From an uncultured Eubacteriales bacterium (GTDB taxonomy: Bacteria > Bacillota > Clostridia > Monoglobales > Monoglobaceae), in contig URAN01000006.1 of the NCBI GenBank assembly GCA_900545865.1, positions 1 to 64,000 on the forward strand: a DNA stretch of 64,000 nt, read 5' to 3'. The translations under genes and the position numbers were made by a program. Shown piece by piece: positions 32,813-41,679 of the stretch. Numbering within the stretch: position 1 is the stretch's first letter; each line of letters begins with the position of its first letter. Below the pieces are notes generated by a model. That model saw only the letters and a program-made list of their open reading frames with translations. It searched no databases and had not been told where the DNA came from.

Positions 32813-32834
32813 CAACCCGAAACCGGATTGCCTG
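32800..32834 (-). terminator. Terminator of the stalk-domain gene
   Basis: An 11-bp stem (32824-32834 against 32809-32819, two G-T pairs, 4-nt loop) is followed on the - strand by TGTTTTTTAATT. It insulates the BMC promoter from the upstream gene. Confidence 0.75.
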
Positions 32835-32859
32835 CGCAAATGTTTTATTATTTTTTATT

Positions 32860-34320
32860 TTAATCATCAATCGTTACGGTAAGAATGTTATTTATATCAT
32901 TATAATCAACGTTCTTTTCGAACATTTCGGATATAAAACGAACGGGAATATAAGTTCTGTCATTTACCGTGAAAGCCGGAACATCGAGAGATAATTCTTT
33001 ATCATTGACTTTTACATTTTGACTTCCTATCTGCATTTCAATATTTACACTTCCGAATGAAATATTGATTTTTTCGGTGTTTTCGTCATATGAAATATTT
33101 TCATCGGGAATCCCGAGCATATTTGCAAGCTCACGCAGAGCAATAAATGTTCTGTCTTGTTTAACAAACGGTCTGTTCTTAAAACTTATTTCGTTGCCGT
33201 TATACTTAACCTTTATCTCGTTATATCCGCCGTTGTTGTCGGGAATGACCCCTATCGGCATAGCTTCGCCGTTGAATATATTTGGCAAATAATCCGTTGG
33301 CAAACCTTTAAACACATCGATTGAGTTGCTTTCGTTAAGTTCGGGAAAGTCAATCTTATAATCATCGCTCAAAGGTTCAGCCGTACCGTTTAACTTTATT
33401 GTGAGACTTCCTTTATAATTATCCTTATTTAACTCAATATCATCGTTTGATTCTATATTATTATTGTTTAACGATAATTCCTCGCCCAGCTTATAAAGAT
33501 CAACATCTATGTTCATTTCGCAATATATTTGGGATACCCCCGTATTGACGTTTCCATTAATCTTTAATTCGATATTAAAATCAAGAGCCGAAATATCAAT
33601 TTTTTCTATTTCATCAAATATTTTATTTATTTGTTCATCCGTGATATTTACATTTTCATCTTTATTCAGCGATTCTTTGATAATATCCGATATATTTTCT
33701 TTGTTGTCGATTATCAGATTTTTTAAATCCTTCATCGACACTCTGAATATATACGTGTCACCGTCTTTAATCGGTTTTATTTCATCCAAAGACGAATAAA
33801 TTTCTTCTTTTAATTTCCGAACATTGGAATTTTCCGTATCCGAATACTCATTCTCCATTGCAACGAGCGCAGGTATAATTTCTTTTATCGGAAGAATTTT
33901 TTCAAAATCCATAACCAGATATTTTTCGCCGATTTGGTTGTTTAAAATTCCCGACAGAGCTTGGATTATCATTTTATACTTAAAATCATCCGAATTTGCA
34001 AAATCATAATCCATCCAAACATTCATCTTCATTGCATCGAACAGCGGCATTTTAAATTCCGCCGTTCCTGCCGCGCTCGCCTTTGTTTGGTCATCGTTTG
34101 TCACAATATTCAAATCATATGTATATGCCGCTCCGTTCAGCATACCGAATGAGGCTCCGCTTCCCTCGACCGACATATCCGCTTTAATGTGCGTGTTTCC
34201 TTTTATATTGCAAACACTTTCAAAATCATCCCAAACCGAATCATACGCGCATACCGACACGGCGCAAAATAGCATCATCAACGCCGTAAAAATTGCGGTA
34301 ACTCTAATCTTTCTTTTCAC
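32860..34320 (-). CDS. Secreted stalk-domain protein (copper amine oxidase N-terminal-like domain)
   Basis: A 486-residue secreted protein with a signal peptide (residues 1-25, ending SVCA). A central region of about 300 residues is acidic and of unknown fold. The C-terminal stalk domain of about 110 residues reads VKVNDKELSLDVPAF and then TYIPVRFISEMFEKNVDY. Stalk domains are frequent in extracytoplasmic proteins of Clostridia and are thought to mediate surface contacts. It starts at GTG with AAGGAG upstream. No enzymatic motif is seen. Confidence 0.85.
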   Translation of the reverse strand: MKRKIRVTAIFTALMMLFCAVSVCAYDSVWDDFESVCNIKGNTHIKADMSVEGSGASFGMLNGAAYTYDLNIVTNDDQTKASAAGTAEFKMPLFDAMKMNVWMDYDFANSDDFKYKMIIQALSGILNNQIGEKYLVMDFEKILPIKEIIPALVAMENEYSDTENSNVRKLKEEIYSSLDEIKPIKDGDTYIFRVSMKDLKNLIIDNKENISDIIKESLNKDENVNITDEQINKIFDEIEKIDISALDFNIELKINGNVNTGVSQIYCEMNIDVDLYKLGEELSLNNNNIESNDDIELNKDNYKGSLTIKLNGTAEPLSDDYKIDFPELNESNSIDVFKGLPTDYLPNIFNGEAMPIGVIPDNNGGYNEIKVKYNGNEISFKNRPFVKQDRTFIALRELANMLGIPDENISYDENTEKINISFGSVNIEMQIGSQNVKVNDKELSLDVPAFTVNDRTYIPVRFISEMFEKNVDYNDINNILTVTIDD

Positions 34321-34457
34321 AAAAATTCACTCCTTAAAAATAAAGTTTTTTTCTTAACCTGATATTAGTTATCCGAATCGTATTCCGATAGCCGACATCA
34401 AGTTAAATATATCACACTTTTTTAAAATAATCAATACTTTTTATAAAAATTTCATAA

Positions 34458-35880
34458 TTATATTACCGCCTGTGAAGATTCAGACAGATTCATACTTCTG
34501 ACCGCACGCAAAATTCCGAGCATCGCCCAATACACAAGCATTGTTCTTGCGTCAAATATTGTTGTCTCAAAAAACGAAGAAACCGACAGCCCGACAAGCA
34601 TTGCAAGTCCGGCGGCAAAAAACTTTTTATACTTTTTCTCGCCGACAAGCAATGATGTGAGTGCCGAATGTGCAACCTTTAACACATATATCATAAAACC
34701 TATAAGCATAACCGCCCCCGTATCGATTATAAAATTGACATATATCGAACTCAGGTTCATTTTCGTTATGTTATAAAAAGCTCCGCCTCCCTCAAAATTC
34801 GGATTCGCCGAATTGTATATCGCAATAAATTTATCCTTATCGACACCGAACCCCAAATCCCAGACTTTTTTTTCCGAGATTAATAACATTGTTTATTGCG
34901 TTTCCGTGCATAGCCGTTGCCTGAACCGTATATCTCAGGTTATTCGCAAGCGTTCCGAGACCGAGAGGAATCAAAAGTATTATAAATACCGCATATTTTT
35001 TATTTGTAAGCATCAATATTGTCATTTCAATCAAAAATGCGATATACGCCGCTCTCGAACGGGTCGAAACAACCGCATTAAAAGCAATTATAAATATAAA
35101 ACCCATATAAAGATACTTACGCTTTCCGCGGACAAATTCCATAGGATACATTATGGAAAACGGAAAGATAAGTACAACAATCTCACCAAAGCTTACGCCG
35201 TCCGCCATTCCGCCGTGAGCCGGAATATTCCATATATTATTTTGGATAAACCCGATTGTACAAAGCGTTGAACAAATACAAAACATAACGAACAGCATTT
35301 TTTCCAAATCATCAAAATTCTTTATCGAAAAAGATACCAAAAAGAAAAAATCTATTCCGAACAGCATATACACAAGCGATGATATTGCACGATGCGGAAA
35401 CGCAAGTTCAATCAGTATTACAAATATAAATATCAGGGAATTTACCATAAACAAAACCGTTCCCGTCCTGTTTGTAATGTTGTGCGACAGATAAAAAAGC
35501 ATCAGCGCCGCAATGCTTGTTCCCCAAAACCAGGTGTTCCAAATCAAATCGGGTATAAGAATAATCGCACCCGTGAACAGAGCGGTATATATAATATCGA
35601 ACGAAATGTACGTTCTTTCAAACTTACCCGAAATTTTTTCAGCGCGCGCCGTCATTCTCGTATAAAGGCTGCTTTTATACCAAACCTCGGCGGTGTATTG
35701 GGTATAAAACAAGAATTTTACTATTTTAAGGTCAAATATAACCCTTTCGAACCACGACCACGCTTTAAATATAAAGCTGTTAAAAAATTCATCTTTTACG
35801 TAAGGTATAACCTTATCTTTAAACATTAAAATAATATATGATAAAAAACTTTCAAAATACAAGTCCTTTATCTTTTTCAT
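34458..35880 (-). pseudogene. O-antigen ligase-like membrane protein, split by frameshift at an A8 tract
   Basis: Two overlapping frames together make one polytopic protein of about 470 residues. The first part (start 35880, GGTGAT site; stop 34837) has several transmembrane segments and the ligase-type STRSRAAYIAFLIE stretch. The second part (up to 34458) continues with SANPNFEGGGAFYNITKMNL, then more transmembrane segments. The frames join at A8 on the coding strand (plus positions about 34866-34873): with seven A the reading continues as NLGKKVWDLGFGVDKDKF. It is therefore inactive as read, phase-variable, rescued by slippage, or a sequencing error. The family joins or polymerises surface glycans. 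Confidence 0.8.
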
Positions 35881-35902
35881 AAAAATCACCGTCCGATTTT
35901 TA

Positions 35903-36538
35903 TCAGCATTCAAAATAGTCTATCTCACCCAAACTTATTTTCGCGCTGCCGTTTGTTTTATCATTTATTCGGCCAATAAATTCTTTCTCTTTATCTGTCG
36001 GAACATACACATCAATACTTACCCTCCCGCCGTACTGTGCTTCGCCGCAGAACGCATCGGGATATTCCGAAATTTCATACTGTACTTTTCCTATCAGATT
36101 ATAAGCACATTCAATGACAATCTTTCTGCACAAGACCATATTCACAATTCCTGCCGCATTTATTCCCGCCTTTGCCGCCGCGGAATACGCATGAACAAGA
36201 CCGCCCGTACCGAGCAGAACTCCTCCGAAATACCTTGTCACCACTATAATTATGTCACAAAGACCTTCCTTTTTTATCATATCCAAAACAGGCATTCCCG
36301 CCGTTCCGCCGGGTTCGCCGTCATCGCTGTAGCGCATAGTATTATTTTCTCTTATTATATACGCATACACATTATGCCTTGCATCGCGGTGTTTTTGTTT
36401 TATATGATTCAAGTATTCAAGCGCGCCGTCCTCTGTATCGACAGGCCGTACATATGCGATAAATCTTGAACGTTTTTCGATAATCTCGGCATTGGCACAA
36501 TCCTTAACCGTTTTATATTTATTATCTATTTTAATCAT
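35903..36538 (-). CDS. YigZ/IMPACT family protein
   Basis: A 211-residue protein of the YigZ/UPF0029 family. The conserved core reads RSRFIAYVRPVDTEDGALEY, RHNVYAYIIRE, YSDDGEPGGTAGMP and VTRYFGGVLLGTGGLVHAY. A C-terminal ferredoxin-like domain of about 70 residues follows. The family is related to the eukaryotic translation regulator IMPACT, but its bacterial role is unclear. It lies just upstream of the ligase-like gene (22-bp gap), with which it may be co-transcribed. Confidence 0.92.
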   Translation of the reverse strand: MIKIDNKYKTVKDCANAEIIEKRSRFIAYVRPVDTEDGALEYLNHIKQKHRDARHNVYAYIIRENNTMRYSDDGEPGGTAGMPVLDMIKKEGLCDIIIVVTRYFGGVLLGTGGLVHAYSAAAKAGINAAGIVNMVLCRKIVIECAYNLIGKVQYEISEYPDAFCGEAQYGGRVSIDVYVPTDKEKEFIGRINDKTNGSAKISLGEIDYFEC

Positions 36539-36610
36539 TCCTTAAATTATTATATTAACAATAGAATATCATAATTATAAAAATTTTTCAAGAAAATTTT
36601 AAATTTTCTC

Positions 36611-36659
36611 TTGACAAATTATATTAAACGTGTTATTATATGAACAGATGTTCATATAA
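36611..36659 (+). promoter_or_regulatory. Promoter and operator of the SmtB-like regulator gene
   Basis: TTGACA (36611-36616), 17-bp spacer, TATTAT (36634-36639). Over the -10 box and start lies a perfect 11-2-11 palindrome, TTATATGAACA-GA-TGTTCATATAA (36636-36659), the usual shape of an ArsR/SmtB operator. This implies autoregulation and metal-relieved repression. Confidence 0.88.
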
Positions 36660-36674
36660 GAGGAGGTTTATTAT

Positions 36675-37010
36675 ATGGATAATGTAAAAGAAACGCAGGA
36701 AGATTTAAAGAGGATTGACGAAATGATGCCGCCCGATGAGTTATTATATGACTTGGCGGATTTATTCAAGATATTCGGCGACACAACGAGGATAAAGATA
36801 TTGTATGCTCTGTCAGAGGCGGAGATGTGTGTGGGGGATATTGCCGAGTTGCTCGGTTTGACCCAGACGGCGGTATCGCACCAGCTTAGAGTTCTTAAAA
36901 CCAACAAACTTGTCAAGTTCCGAAAGGACGGAAAGATGGTACATTATTCCCTGTCCGATGACCACGTAACCAATATAATCAATATGGGTATGGAACACGT
37001 CGAAGAATAA
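36675..37010 (+). CDS. ArsR/SmtB-family metal-responsive repressor
   Basis: A 111-residue winged-helix regulator. The recognition helix region is MCVGDIAELLGLTQTAVSHQ (about 52-71). The C-terminal helix carries a complete alpha-5 metal site, DDHVTNIINMGMEHVEE, which fits DxHx10HxxE of SmtB/CzrA-type zinc sensors. The CadC-type ELCVC cysteine pair is reduced to one cysteine. It should bind the palindrome over its own promoter and release it with Zn(II) or Co(II). The P-type ATPase gene downstream is its evident target. Confidence 0.94.
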   Translation: MDNVKETQEDLKRIDEMMPPDELLYDLADLFKIFGDTTRIKILYALSEAEMCVGDIAELLGLTQTAVSHQLRVLKTNKLVKFRKDGKMVHYSLSDDHVTNIINMGMEHVEE

Positions 37011-37013
37011 GCG

Positions 37014-37255
37014 TACCGCTTAACCAACCCCGAGCAAGTTATAGAAACATAGAGGTCGAAGCCGCAAGCTTATCTTACAGATAGGTGCAAACACAGAATT
37101 TTAGGTGCCGCACAATCTGCAAGCATGCCGCTTAACCAACCCCGAGCAAGTCATAGAAACATAGAGGTCGATGCCGCAAGGGTATCTTACAAAACAGAGA
37201 TAAACACGGAATTTTACGTACCGCACAATCTGCATGCGTGCCGCTTAACTTAAAT
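37014..37255. repeat. Two tandem 112-bp repeat units with a third partial copy
   Basis: Units start with CCGCTTAACCAACCCCGAGC at 37016 and 37128, and a partial CCGCTTAACT occurs at 37241. Each holds CATAGAGGTCGA-GCCGCAAG and ACACAGAATTTTA-type sequences and ends CCGCACAATCTGC. The core is the reverse complement of the CTCGGGGTT-GTTAAGCG element in the 20.2-kb repeat. It lies between the repressor and ATPase genes and would be part of their shared transcript. Confidence 0.7.
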
Positions 37256-37278
37256 TATTAAAAACGGAGGTTTTCATT

Positions 37279-39300
37279 ATGCATGACCACGAACATGAAC
37301 ATAATCATCAAGACTGCTGTTGTTCTCACGAACATCATAACCACCACGACACTCACGAACATCATGAACATCACGAACATTGCCACGACCACCATGAATA
37401 TAATCATTCTCACGGCGGATGCGGCTGTGGCTGCGGACACGAACATGGTGACGGTGAACAAAAAGAAACACTTATAAAAGTTATCATATCCGGCGTTTTA
37501 CTTATTGCTCTTACCGTAATATCACACATTTGTACGGATATAAACAAATTTATTCTGCTTGCTCTGTATCTCGTGCCTTACCTCATTGTGGGCTATGAAG
37601 TTCTTATCGATGCGGCAAAGAATTTGGTAAAAGGAAGGGCTTTGGATGAAAACTTTCTTATGGCTGTCGCAACAATCGGCGCATTTATACTATCCGATTA
37701 TCCCGAGGCGGTTGCGGTAATGCTTTTCTTTCAGGTCGGTGAACTTTTTGAGGGATATGCATCGGCAAAATCCAAAAAATCAATTGGCGCACTTATGGAA
37801 TTAAAGCCCGATTTCGCAAATATTGAAAAATACGGAGTTGTTACAAAGGTTTTACCCGAAACGGTCAAGGTCGGAGATATTATTATAGTCAAGCCCGGCG
37901 AGAAAGTTCCGCTTGACGGAATCATCATTGAGGGAAATTCATCTCTCGACACCTCATCTCTGACCGGTGAATCAATGCCTGTTGACGTTTCTGTCGGTGA
38001 TGACGCGATAAGCGGATGTATCAACAGCAGCGGCGTTCTCAAAATAAAGGTTATGAAGGAATTTTCGAACTCTGCGGTATCAAAGATTATCGAACTCACC
38101 GATACAGCGGCGGAGAATTCGTCAAAGAGCGAAAAGTTTATCACCAAATTCGCAAAAGTATACACCCCGTGCGTGGTAATAGGCGCGGTTTTGCTTGCCG
38201 TAATTCCGTCATTGATATTCGGTGATGTTGCCGCATGGGTAAACCGCGCAATCGTATTTTTGGTAGTATCCTGTCCGTGTGCGCTTGTTGTTTCCGTACC
38301 TCTCTGCTTTTTCATGGGCATGGGTAAGGCATCAAAAAACGGCGTTCTAATAAAGGGCGGCGAGTTTACCGAAAAGCTTGCAAAGACAAATACGTTTATC
38401 TTTGACAAAACGGGAACTCTTACAAGAGGAATCTTTAACGTTACAGCGGTACACCCCGAAAAAATATCCGAAGATAAACTTGTTGAGTTTGCCGCTTACG
38501 GCGAATATTACAGCAACCACCCGATAGCCAAAACAATAAAAGAAGAATACGGAAAACAGATAGACACGCATAGGTTAAAGGAATATAAGGAAATTGCCGG
38601 AAAGGGCGTATCCGTTATAATAGACGGTCATAGTGTTCTTATAGGAAACGCCAAACTTATGGATGAAAATAATATAAATCAGCATCCTTGTCACAAGAGC
38701 GGCACAACCGTTCATGTCGGCGTTGACGGAAAGTACGCCGGTCACATAGTTATATCCGACACCATAAAGAGTAATTCTCAAAAAGCAATCCGACTTTTAA
38801 AAGAATGTGGCGTATCAAAAACAGTTATGCTTACGGGTGACAACAAAAAGATTGCCAACGAGGTTGCCGGTCTTGTCGGTATCGATGAGGTTCACTCGTC
38901 ACTTTTACCCGAGGATAAACTTGAACTTGCAAAAGAGATAATGAAAAATTCGGGTATCTCGGCATATGTTGGTGACGGAATCAACGATGCCCCCGCACTT
39001 GCGGCGGCGGATGTCGGTATAGCAATGGGCGGCATAGGCTCTGACGCAGCAATAGAGGCGGCAGACGTTGTAATTATGGATGACAACCTTACCAAACTTT
39101 CGACAGCGGTTAAAATTGCAAAGGAAACAATCAAAAAGGTTTATGTAAATATCACGTTCATTCTTATTGTCAAAGCTGCCGTTTTGGTTCTCGGTGCACT
39201 CGGAATCGTCGGAATGTGGGCGGCGGTTTTCGCCGATGTCGGTTCTCTTATAATAGCGGTTCTGAATTCGGCTATTGACAAAAACGGAATAATGAAATAA
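37279..39300 (+). CDS. Zn/Cd-exporting P1B-type ATPase with histidine-rich N-terminus
   Basis: A 673-residue metal pump. Residues 1-65 are an extreme His/Cys-rich metal-binding tail (HDHEHEHNH, CCCSHEHHNHHD, GGCGCGCGHEHG) in place of a folded HMA domain. It is followed by transmembrane helices, the actuator TGES motif (SLTGESMP), the transport motif CPC (VVSCPCALVVS, about 330), the phosphorylation site DKTGTLT (about 375), the HP locus (YSNHPIAKT) and GDGINDAPALAAADVG. It would export Zn2+, Cd2+ or Pb2+. Controlled by the SmtB-like repressor upstream. Confidence 0.95.
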   Translation: MHDHEHEHNHQDCCCSHEHHNHHDTHEHHEHHEHCHDHHEYNHSHGGCGCGCGHEHGDGEQKETLIKVIISGVLLIALTVISHICTDINKFILLALYLVPYLIVGYEVLIDAAKNLVKGRALDENFLMAVATIGAFILSDYPEAVAVMLFFQVGELFEGYASAKSKKSIGALMELKPDFANIEKYGVVTKVLPETVKVGDIIIVKPGEKVPLDGIIIEGNSSLDTSSLTGESMPVDVSVGDDAISGCINSSGVLKIKVMKEFSNSAVSKIIELTDTAAENSSKSEKFITKFAKVYTPCVVIGAVLLAVIPSLIFGDVAAWVNRAIVFLVVSCPCALVVSVPLCFFMGMGKASKNGVLIKGGEFTEKLAKTNTFIFDKTGTLTRGIFNVTAVHPEKISEDKLVEFAAYGEYYSNHPIAKTIKEEYGKQIDTHRLKEYKEIAGKGVSVIIDGHSVLIGNAKLMDENNINQHPCHKSGTTVHVGVDGKYAGHIVISDTIKSNSQKAIRLLKECGVSKTVMLTGDNKKIANEVAGLVGIDEVHSSLLPEDKLELAKEIMKNSGISAYVGDGINDAPALAAADVGIAMGGIGSDAAIEAADVVIMDDNLTKLSTAVKIAKETIKKVYVNITFILIVKAAVLVLGALGIVGMWAAVFADVGSLIIAVLNSAIDKNGIMK

Positions 39301-39312
39301 AATATAAAGTAT

Positions 39313-39351
39313 AATAAAATAATGCATTCGTTTATAATGCATTATTTTATT
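39313..39351 (+). terminator. Long stem-loop after the metal ATPase
   Basis: A perfect 15-bp A/T-rich stem (39313-39327 against 39337-39351, 9-nt loop) stands between the ATPase and the flavoprotein gene. The U-rich right arm may terminate; the stem could also stabilise the message. Confidence 0.5.
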
Positions 39352-39379
39352 GTATAAAAATTTAAAGGAGTTTTGGCTT

Positions 39380-40009
39380 ATGAAAGTATTACTTATAAAC
39401 GGAAGTCCGCGAGGAAACAAATGCACAAGGACAGCTCTTGAAATTGTCGGAAAAGAGCTTAACGCAAACGGGATAGATTATGAAATTTTTGATGTCGGTT
39501 CAAAACCGATTCAGGGCTGTATCGGCTGCGGCGGATGCACCAAAAGCGGCAACGGTCACTGTGTATTCAATAACGATGCCGTGAACGACTGTATCGATAA
39601 AATGCGCGAATGCGACGGCGTTGTTGTCGGAACACCCGTCCATTATGCCGCGGCGAGCGGAGCGGTTACCTCACTTATGGACAGAGCCTGTTATGCCGGC
39701 GGTTCGGCTTTTGCATACAAACCCGGTGCGGCTGTTGCGAGCTGTCGCCGCGGCGGAGCGACCGCAACGTTCGACCAGATAAACAAATATTTTTCCATAT
39801 TAAATATGCCGATTGTTTCATCGAATTATTGGAATATGGTACACGGAAACACCCCCGAAGAAGTTATGCAGGACGAAGAGGGCGTTCAGACAATGCGAGT
39901 CCTCGGAAGAAATATGGCATGGCTTTTAAAATGCATTAATCACGGCGCGGAAAACGGTATAAACAAACCCAAACCCGAGGCAAAAATCAAAACAAACTAT
40001 ATAAGATAA
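39380..40009 (+). CDS. NADPH-dependent FMN reductase-like iron-sulfur flavoprotein
   Basis: A 209-residue flavodoxin-fold protein (MKVLLINGSPRGNKCTRTAL) with a compact cysteine motif CIGCGGCTKSGNGHC (about residues 47-61) that can bind a [4Fe-4S] cluster, and a flavin loop GTPVHYAAASGAVTSLMDR. Related proteins transfer electrons or reduce quinones and metals; no specific partner is seen. AAAGGAG with 8-nt spacing selects the start at 39380. It is followed after 13 bp by queH. Confidence 0.9.
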   Translation: MKVLLINGSPRGNKCTRTALEIVGKELNANGIDYEIFDVGSKPIQGCIGCGGCTKSGNGHCVFNNDAVNDCIDKMRECDGVVVGTPVHYAAASGAVTSLMDRACYAGGSAFAYKPGAAVASCRRGGATATFDQINKYFSILNMPIVSSNYWNMVHGNTPEEVMQDEEGVQTMRVLGRNMAWLLKCINHGAENGINKPKPEAKIKTNYIR

Positions 40010-40022
40010 ATATGTGAAAATT

Positions 40023-40676
40023 ATGAACAAGATAAACTATCAAAAAATTCTGGATAAAATTTTAGAAAATATAAAAAAGGATAATGTACGCCCGAAACTT
40101 TTGGTACACAGCTGCTGCGCCCCGTGCAGCAGCTATGTACTTGAATACCTGAATGATTATTTTTATATAACCGTTTTGTATTATAATCCGAATATATCCC
40201 CGAAAGAGGAGTATGAAAAGCGCAAAGCCGAACAAATACGCTTTATACACGAAAGGTTTTCGGACGATAATACGAATAATAAAGTAAGTTTTATGGATTG
40301 CGATTACGAAAGCGAAAAATACGCCGAAATAGCAAAAGGTCTTGAAAAAGAACCCGAGGGCGGTATGAGATGCGTTGAATGTTTTAGGCTCAGACTTGAT
40401 AAAACAGCGGAGATTGCAAAGCTTTACGGCTTTGACTATTTTGTCACAACCCTCAGTATAAGCCCTCTGAAAAACGCACAGCTTATCAATCGGATAGGGT
40501 CAGAAATCAGCGAAAAATACGGCGTTTCGTACTTGCCGTCCGATTTTAAAAAACGCGAAGGTTATAAGCGTTCTATTGAGCTTTCGAAAAAATACGGTTT
40601 ATATCGTCAAAATTTTTGCGGCTGTTTATATTCAAAAATTCAAGCAGATAAAAATGAGCCGAACTTTTCCGATTAA
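40023..40676 (+). CDS. queH: Epoxyqueuosine reductase QueH
   Basis: A 217-residue DUF208/QueH protein that reduces epoxyqueuosine to queuosine in tRNA, the last step of the modification, replacing QueG. Hallmarks are the HSCCAPCSSYV cysteines near residue 27, DCDYES, GMRCVECFRLRL (about 115) and the C-terminal RQNFCGCLYS. Start choice is uncertain: GTG at 40014 and ATG at 40023 both lack a clear site, and translation may be coupled to the flavoprotein gene 13 bp upstream. Confidence 0.92.
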   Translation: MNKINYQKILDKILENIKKDNVRPKLLVHSCCAPCSSYVLEYLNDYFYITVLYYNPNISPKEEYEKRKAEQIRFIHERFSDDNTNNKVSFMDCDYESEKYAEIAKGLEKEPEGGMRCVECFRLRLDKTAEIAKLYGFDYFVTTLSISPLKNAQLINRIGSEISEKYGVSYLPSDFKKREGYKRSIELSKKYGLYRQNFCGCLYSKIQADKNEPNFSD

Positions 40677-40698
40677 CACGGAAAAATCGGCTCATTTT
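40651..40698. terminator. Bidirectional terminator between queH and the XRE gene
   Basis: AAAATGAGCCGA (40651-40662) pairs with TCGGCTCATTTT (40687-40698), with an inner TTTCCG/CGGAAA pairing. It overlaps the ends of both convergent genes. Confidence 0.8.
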
Positions 40699-40904
40699 CT
40701 CGGATACGGTCTTTTTTCGTTCGTAAGACCTATTATATAATCAACGGATGTATTATAAAATTTACACAGTTTAACAAGAGTGTCAATCGGAATTTGCCGC
40801 ACACCGCTCTCATATTGAGAATAAGTATTCTGTTTTATGTTCAATAATTTTGCTATATGTGTCTGAGTTAAGTCATTATCCTCTCTTAAATCTCTCAAAC
40901 GCAC
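40692..40904 (-). CDS. Small XRE-family (Cro/CI-type) regulator
   Basis: A 70-residue single HTH_3 domain: MRLRDLREDNDLTQTHIAKL, the recognition helix KQNTYSQYESG, and a closing dimer segment FYNTSVDYIIGLTN. GTG at 40904 is preferred because AGGCGGTG lies 6 nt upstream; a GTG three codons earlier is too close to it. It is divergent from the SH3 protein gene, whose promoter carries a palindrome between its boxes, the probable target. Confidence 0.88.
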   Translation of the reverse strand: MRLRDLREDNDLTQTHIAKLLNIKQNTYSQYESGVRQIPIDTLVKLCKFYNTSVDYIIGLTNEKRPYPRK

Positions 40905-40953
40905 CGCATACACCGCCTTTTGATATAATTATATATTAATATTAACAAAACTA

Positions 40954-40982
40954 TTGACAAATATCTCATTTTGAGATATAAT
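40954..40982 (+). promoter_or_regulatory. Promoter of the SH3 protein gene with operator in the spacer
   Basis: TTGACA (40954-40959), 17-bp spacer, TATAAT (40977-40982). The spacer is a perfect 8-3-8 palindrome ATATCTCA-TTT-TGAGATAT (40961-40979) reaching into the -10 box. A 9-bp stem (AGAGTAAAT/ATTTACTCT, about 40989-41014) follows in the leader. Confidence 0.82.
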
Positions 40983-41063
40983 TAAACAAAGAGTAAATGA
41001 ACATTTATTTACTCTGAGGAAGTTATTTTTTATAAAATTATTAAATTTAAAGGAGTTTTTGTT

Positions 41064-41621
41064 ATGAAACTAAAAAAATTAATCAGCGGTATTTTGGCAG
41101 GCAGTATAATTTTTTCGGGAATTTCGGCTTTTGCGATGTCAACATGGGAATTTGATAACGGTATGAAAAAGGGAATAAACTATTTCAACCGCGGACTGTA
41201 TTATGAGGCACGCGATGAATTTCAATGGTTCTGTGATTATAATTGGGGTTCTATGAATTCAGGTCAGCAGCAATACGCTCTCGATTATTTGGGCGCAGCA
41301 AAGCAAAGAATAAATCAACAAGAAGAAAAGGCAGACAAAGATTTCGCAGAATCTGCTAAAGATACAATTTGCTATCACTACTACGATGACGGTACACCTT
41401 TTTATATGATGGTTGTAAATTGCAACGAATGGGTATCACTCAGATCCGAGCCTTCCGTAAACGCAACAAGATTGGCTAAAGTTCCTCTCGGTGCTTGGGT
41501 TTATACATATGGTTCTTTCGCTCATAATCCTATGGGTGATAACAATACTTTTGTCCGTGTTCTTTATAACGGACAATGGGGTTGGGTTTTAGATAACTAT
41601 TTAGAATCCTTTGATTGCTAA
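41064..41621 (+). CDS. Secreted bacterial SH3-domain protein
   Basis: A 185-residue protein with a signal peptide (residues 1-24, ending SAFA), a middle section rich in aromatic residues and glutamine, and a C-terminal SH3-like domain (EWVSLRSEPSVNATRLAKVP, then GAWVYTYGSF and GQWGWVLDNYLE). Such domains bind cell-wall peptides. AAAGGAG precedes the ATG. The strong promoter with an operator suggests tight control by the XRE repressor encoded divergently. No catalytic domain is present. Confidence 0.87.
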   Translation: MKLKKLISGILAGSIIFSGISAFAMSTWEFDNGMKKGINYFNRGLYYEARDEFQWFCDYNWGSMNSGQQQYALDYLGAAKQRINQQEEKADKDFAESAKDTICYHYYDDGTPFYMMVVNCNEWVSLRSEPSVNATRLAKVPLGAWVYTYGSFAHNPMGDNNTFVRVLYNGQWGWVLDNYLESFDC

Positions 41622-41640
41622 CCAAACACTCAAAAAAGTT

Positions 41641-41678
41641 AAAGGGTTCGGCTGATACGCCGAACCCTTTATTTTTTT
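41641..41678 (+). terminator. Terminator of the SH3 protein gene
   Basis: AAAGGGTTCGGC pairs with GCCGAACCCTTT (41641-41670, 6-nt loop), followed by ATTTTTTT. It also serves the convergent histidine kinase gene poorly, as the A-tract on the other side is short. Confidence 0.88.
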
Positions 41679-41679
41679 C

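Noticed and set aside
32761..32815. CRISPR-like or satellite repeat in the 20-bp periodic A-rich stretch
   Set aside because: Units are short, degenerate and directly abut the promoter; a regulator-site array fits better, and no cas genes are present.
37279..37477. Alternative short frames in the His-rich tail region
   Set aside because: Repeated CAT/CAC codons open all frames; only the ATPase frame has a ribosome binding site and continues into the pump.
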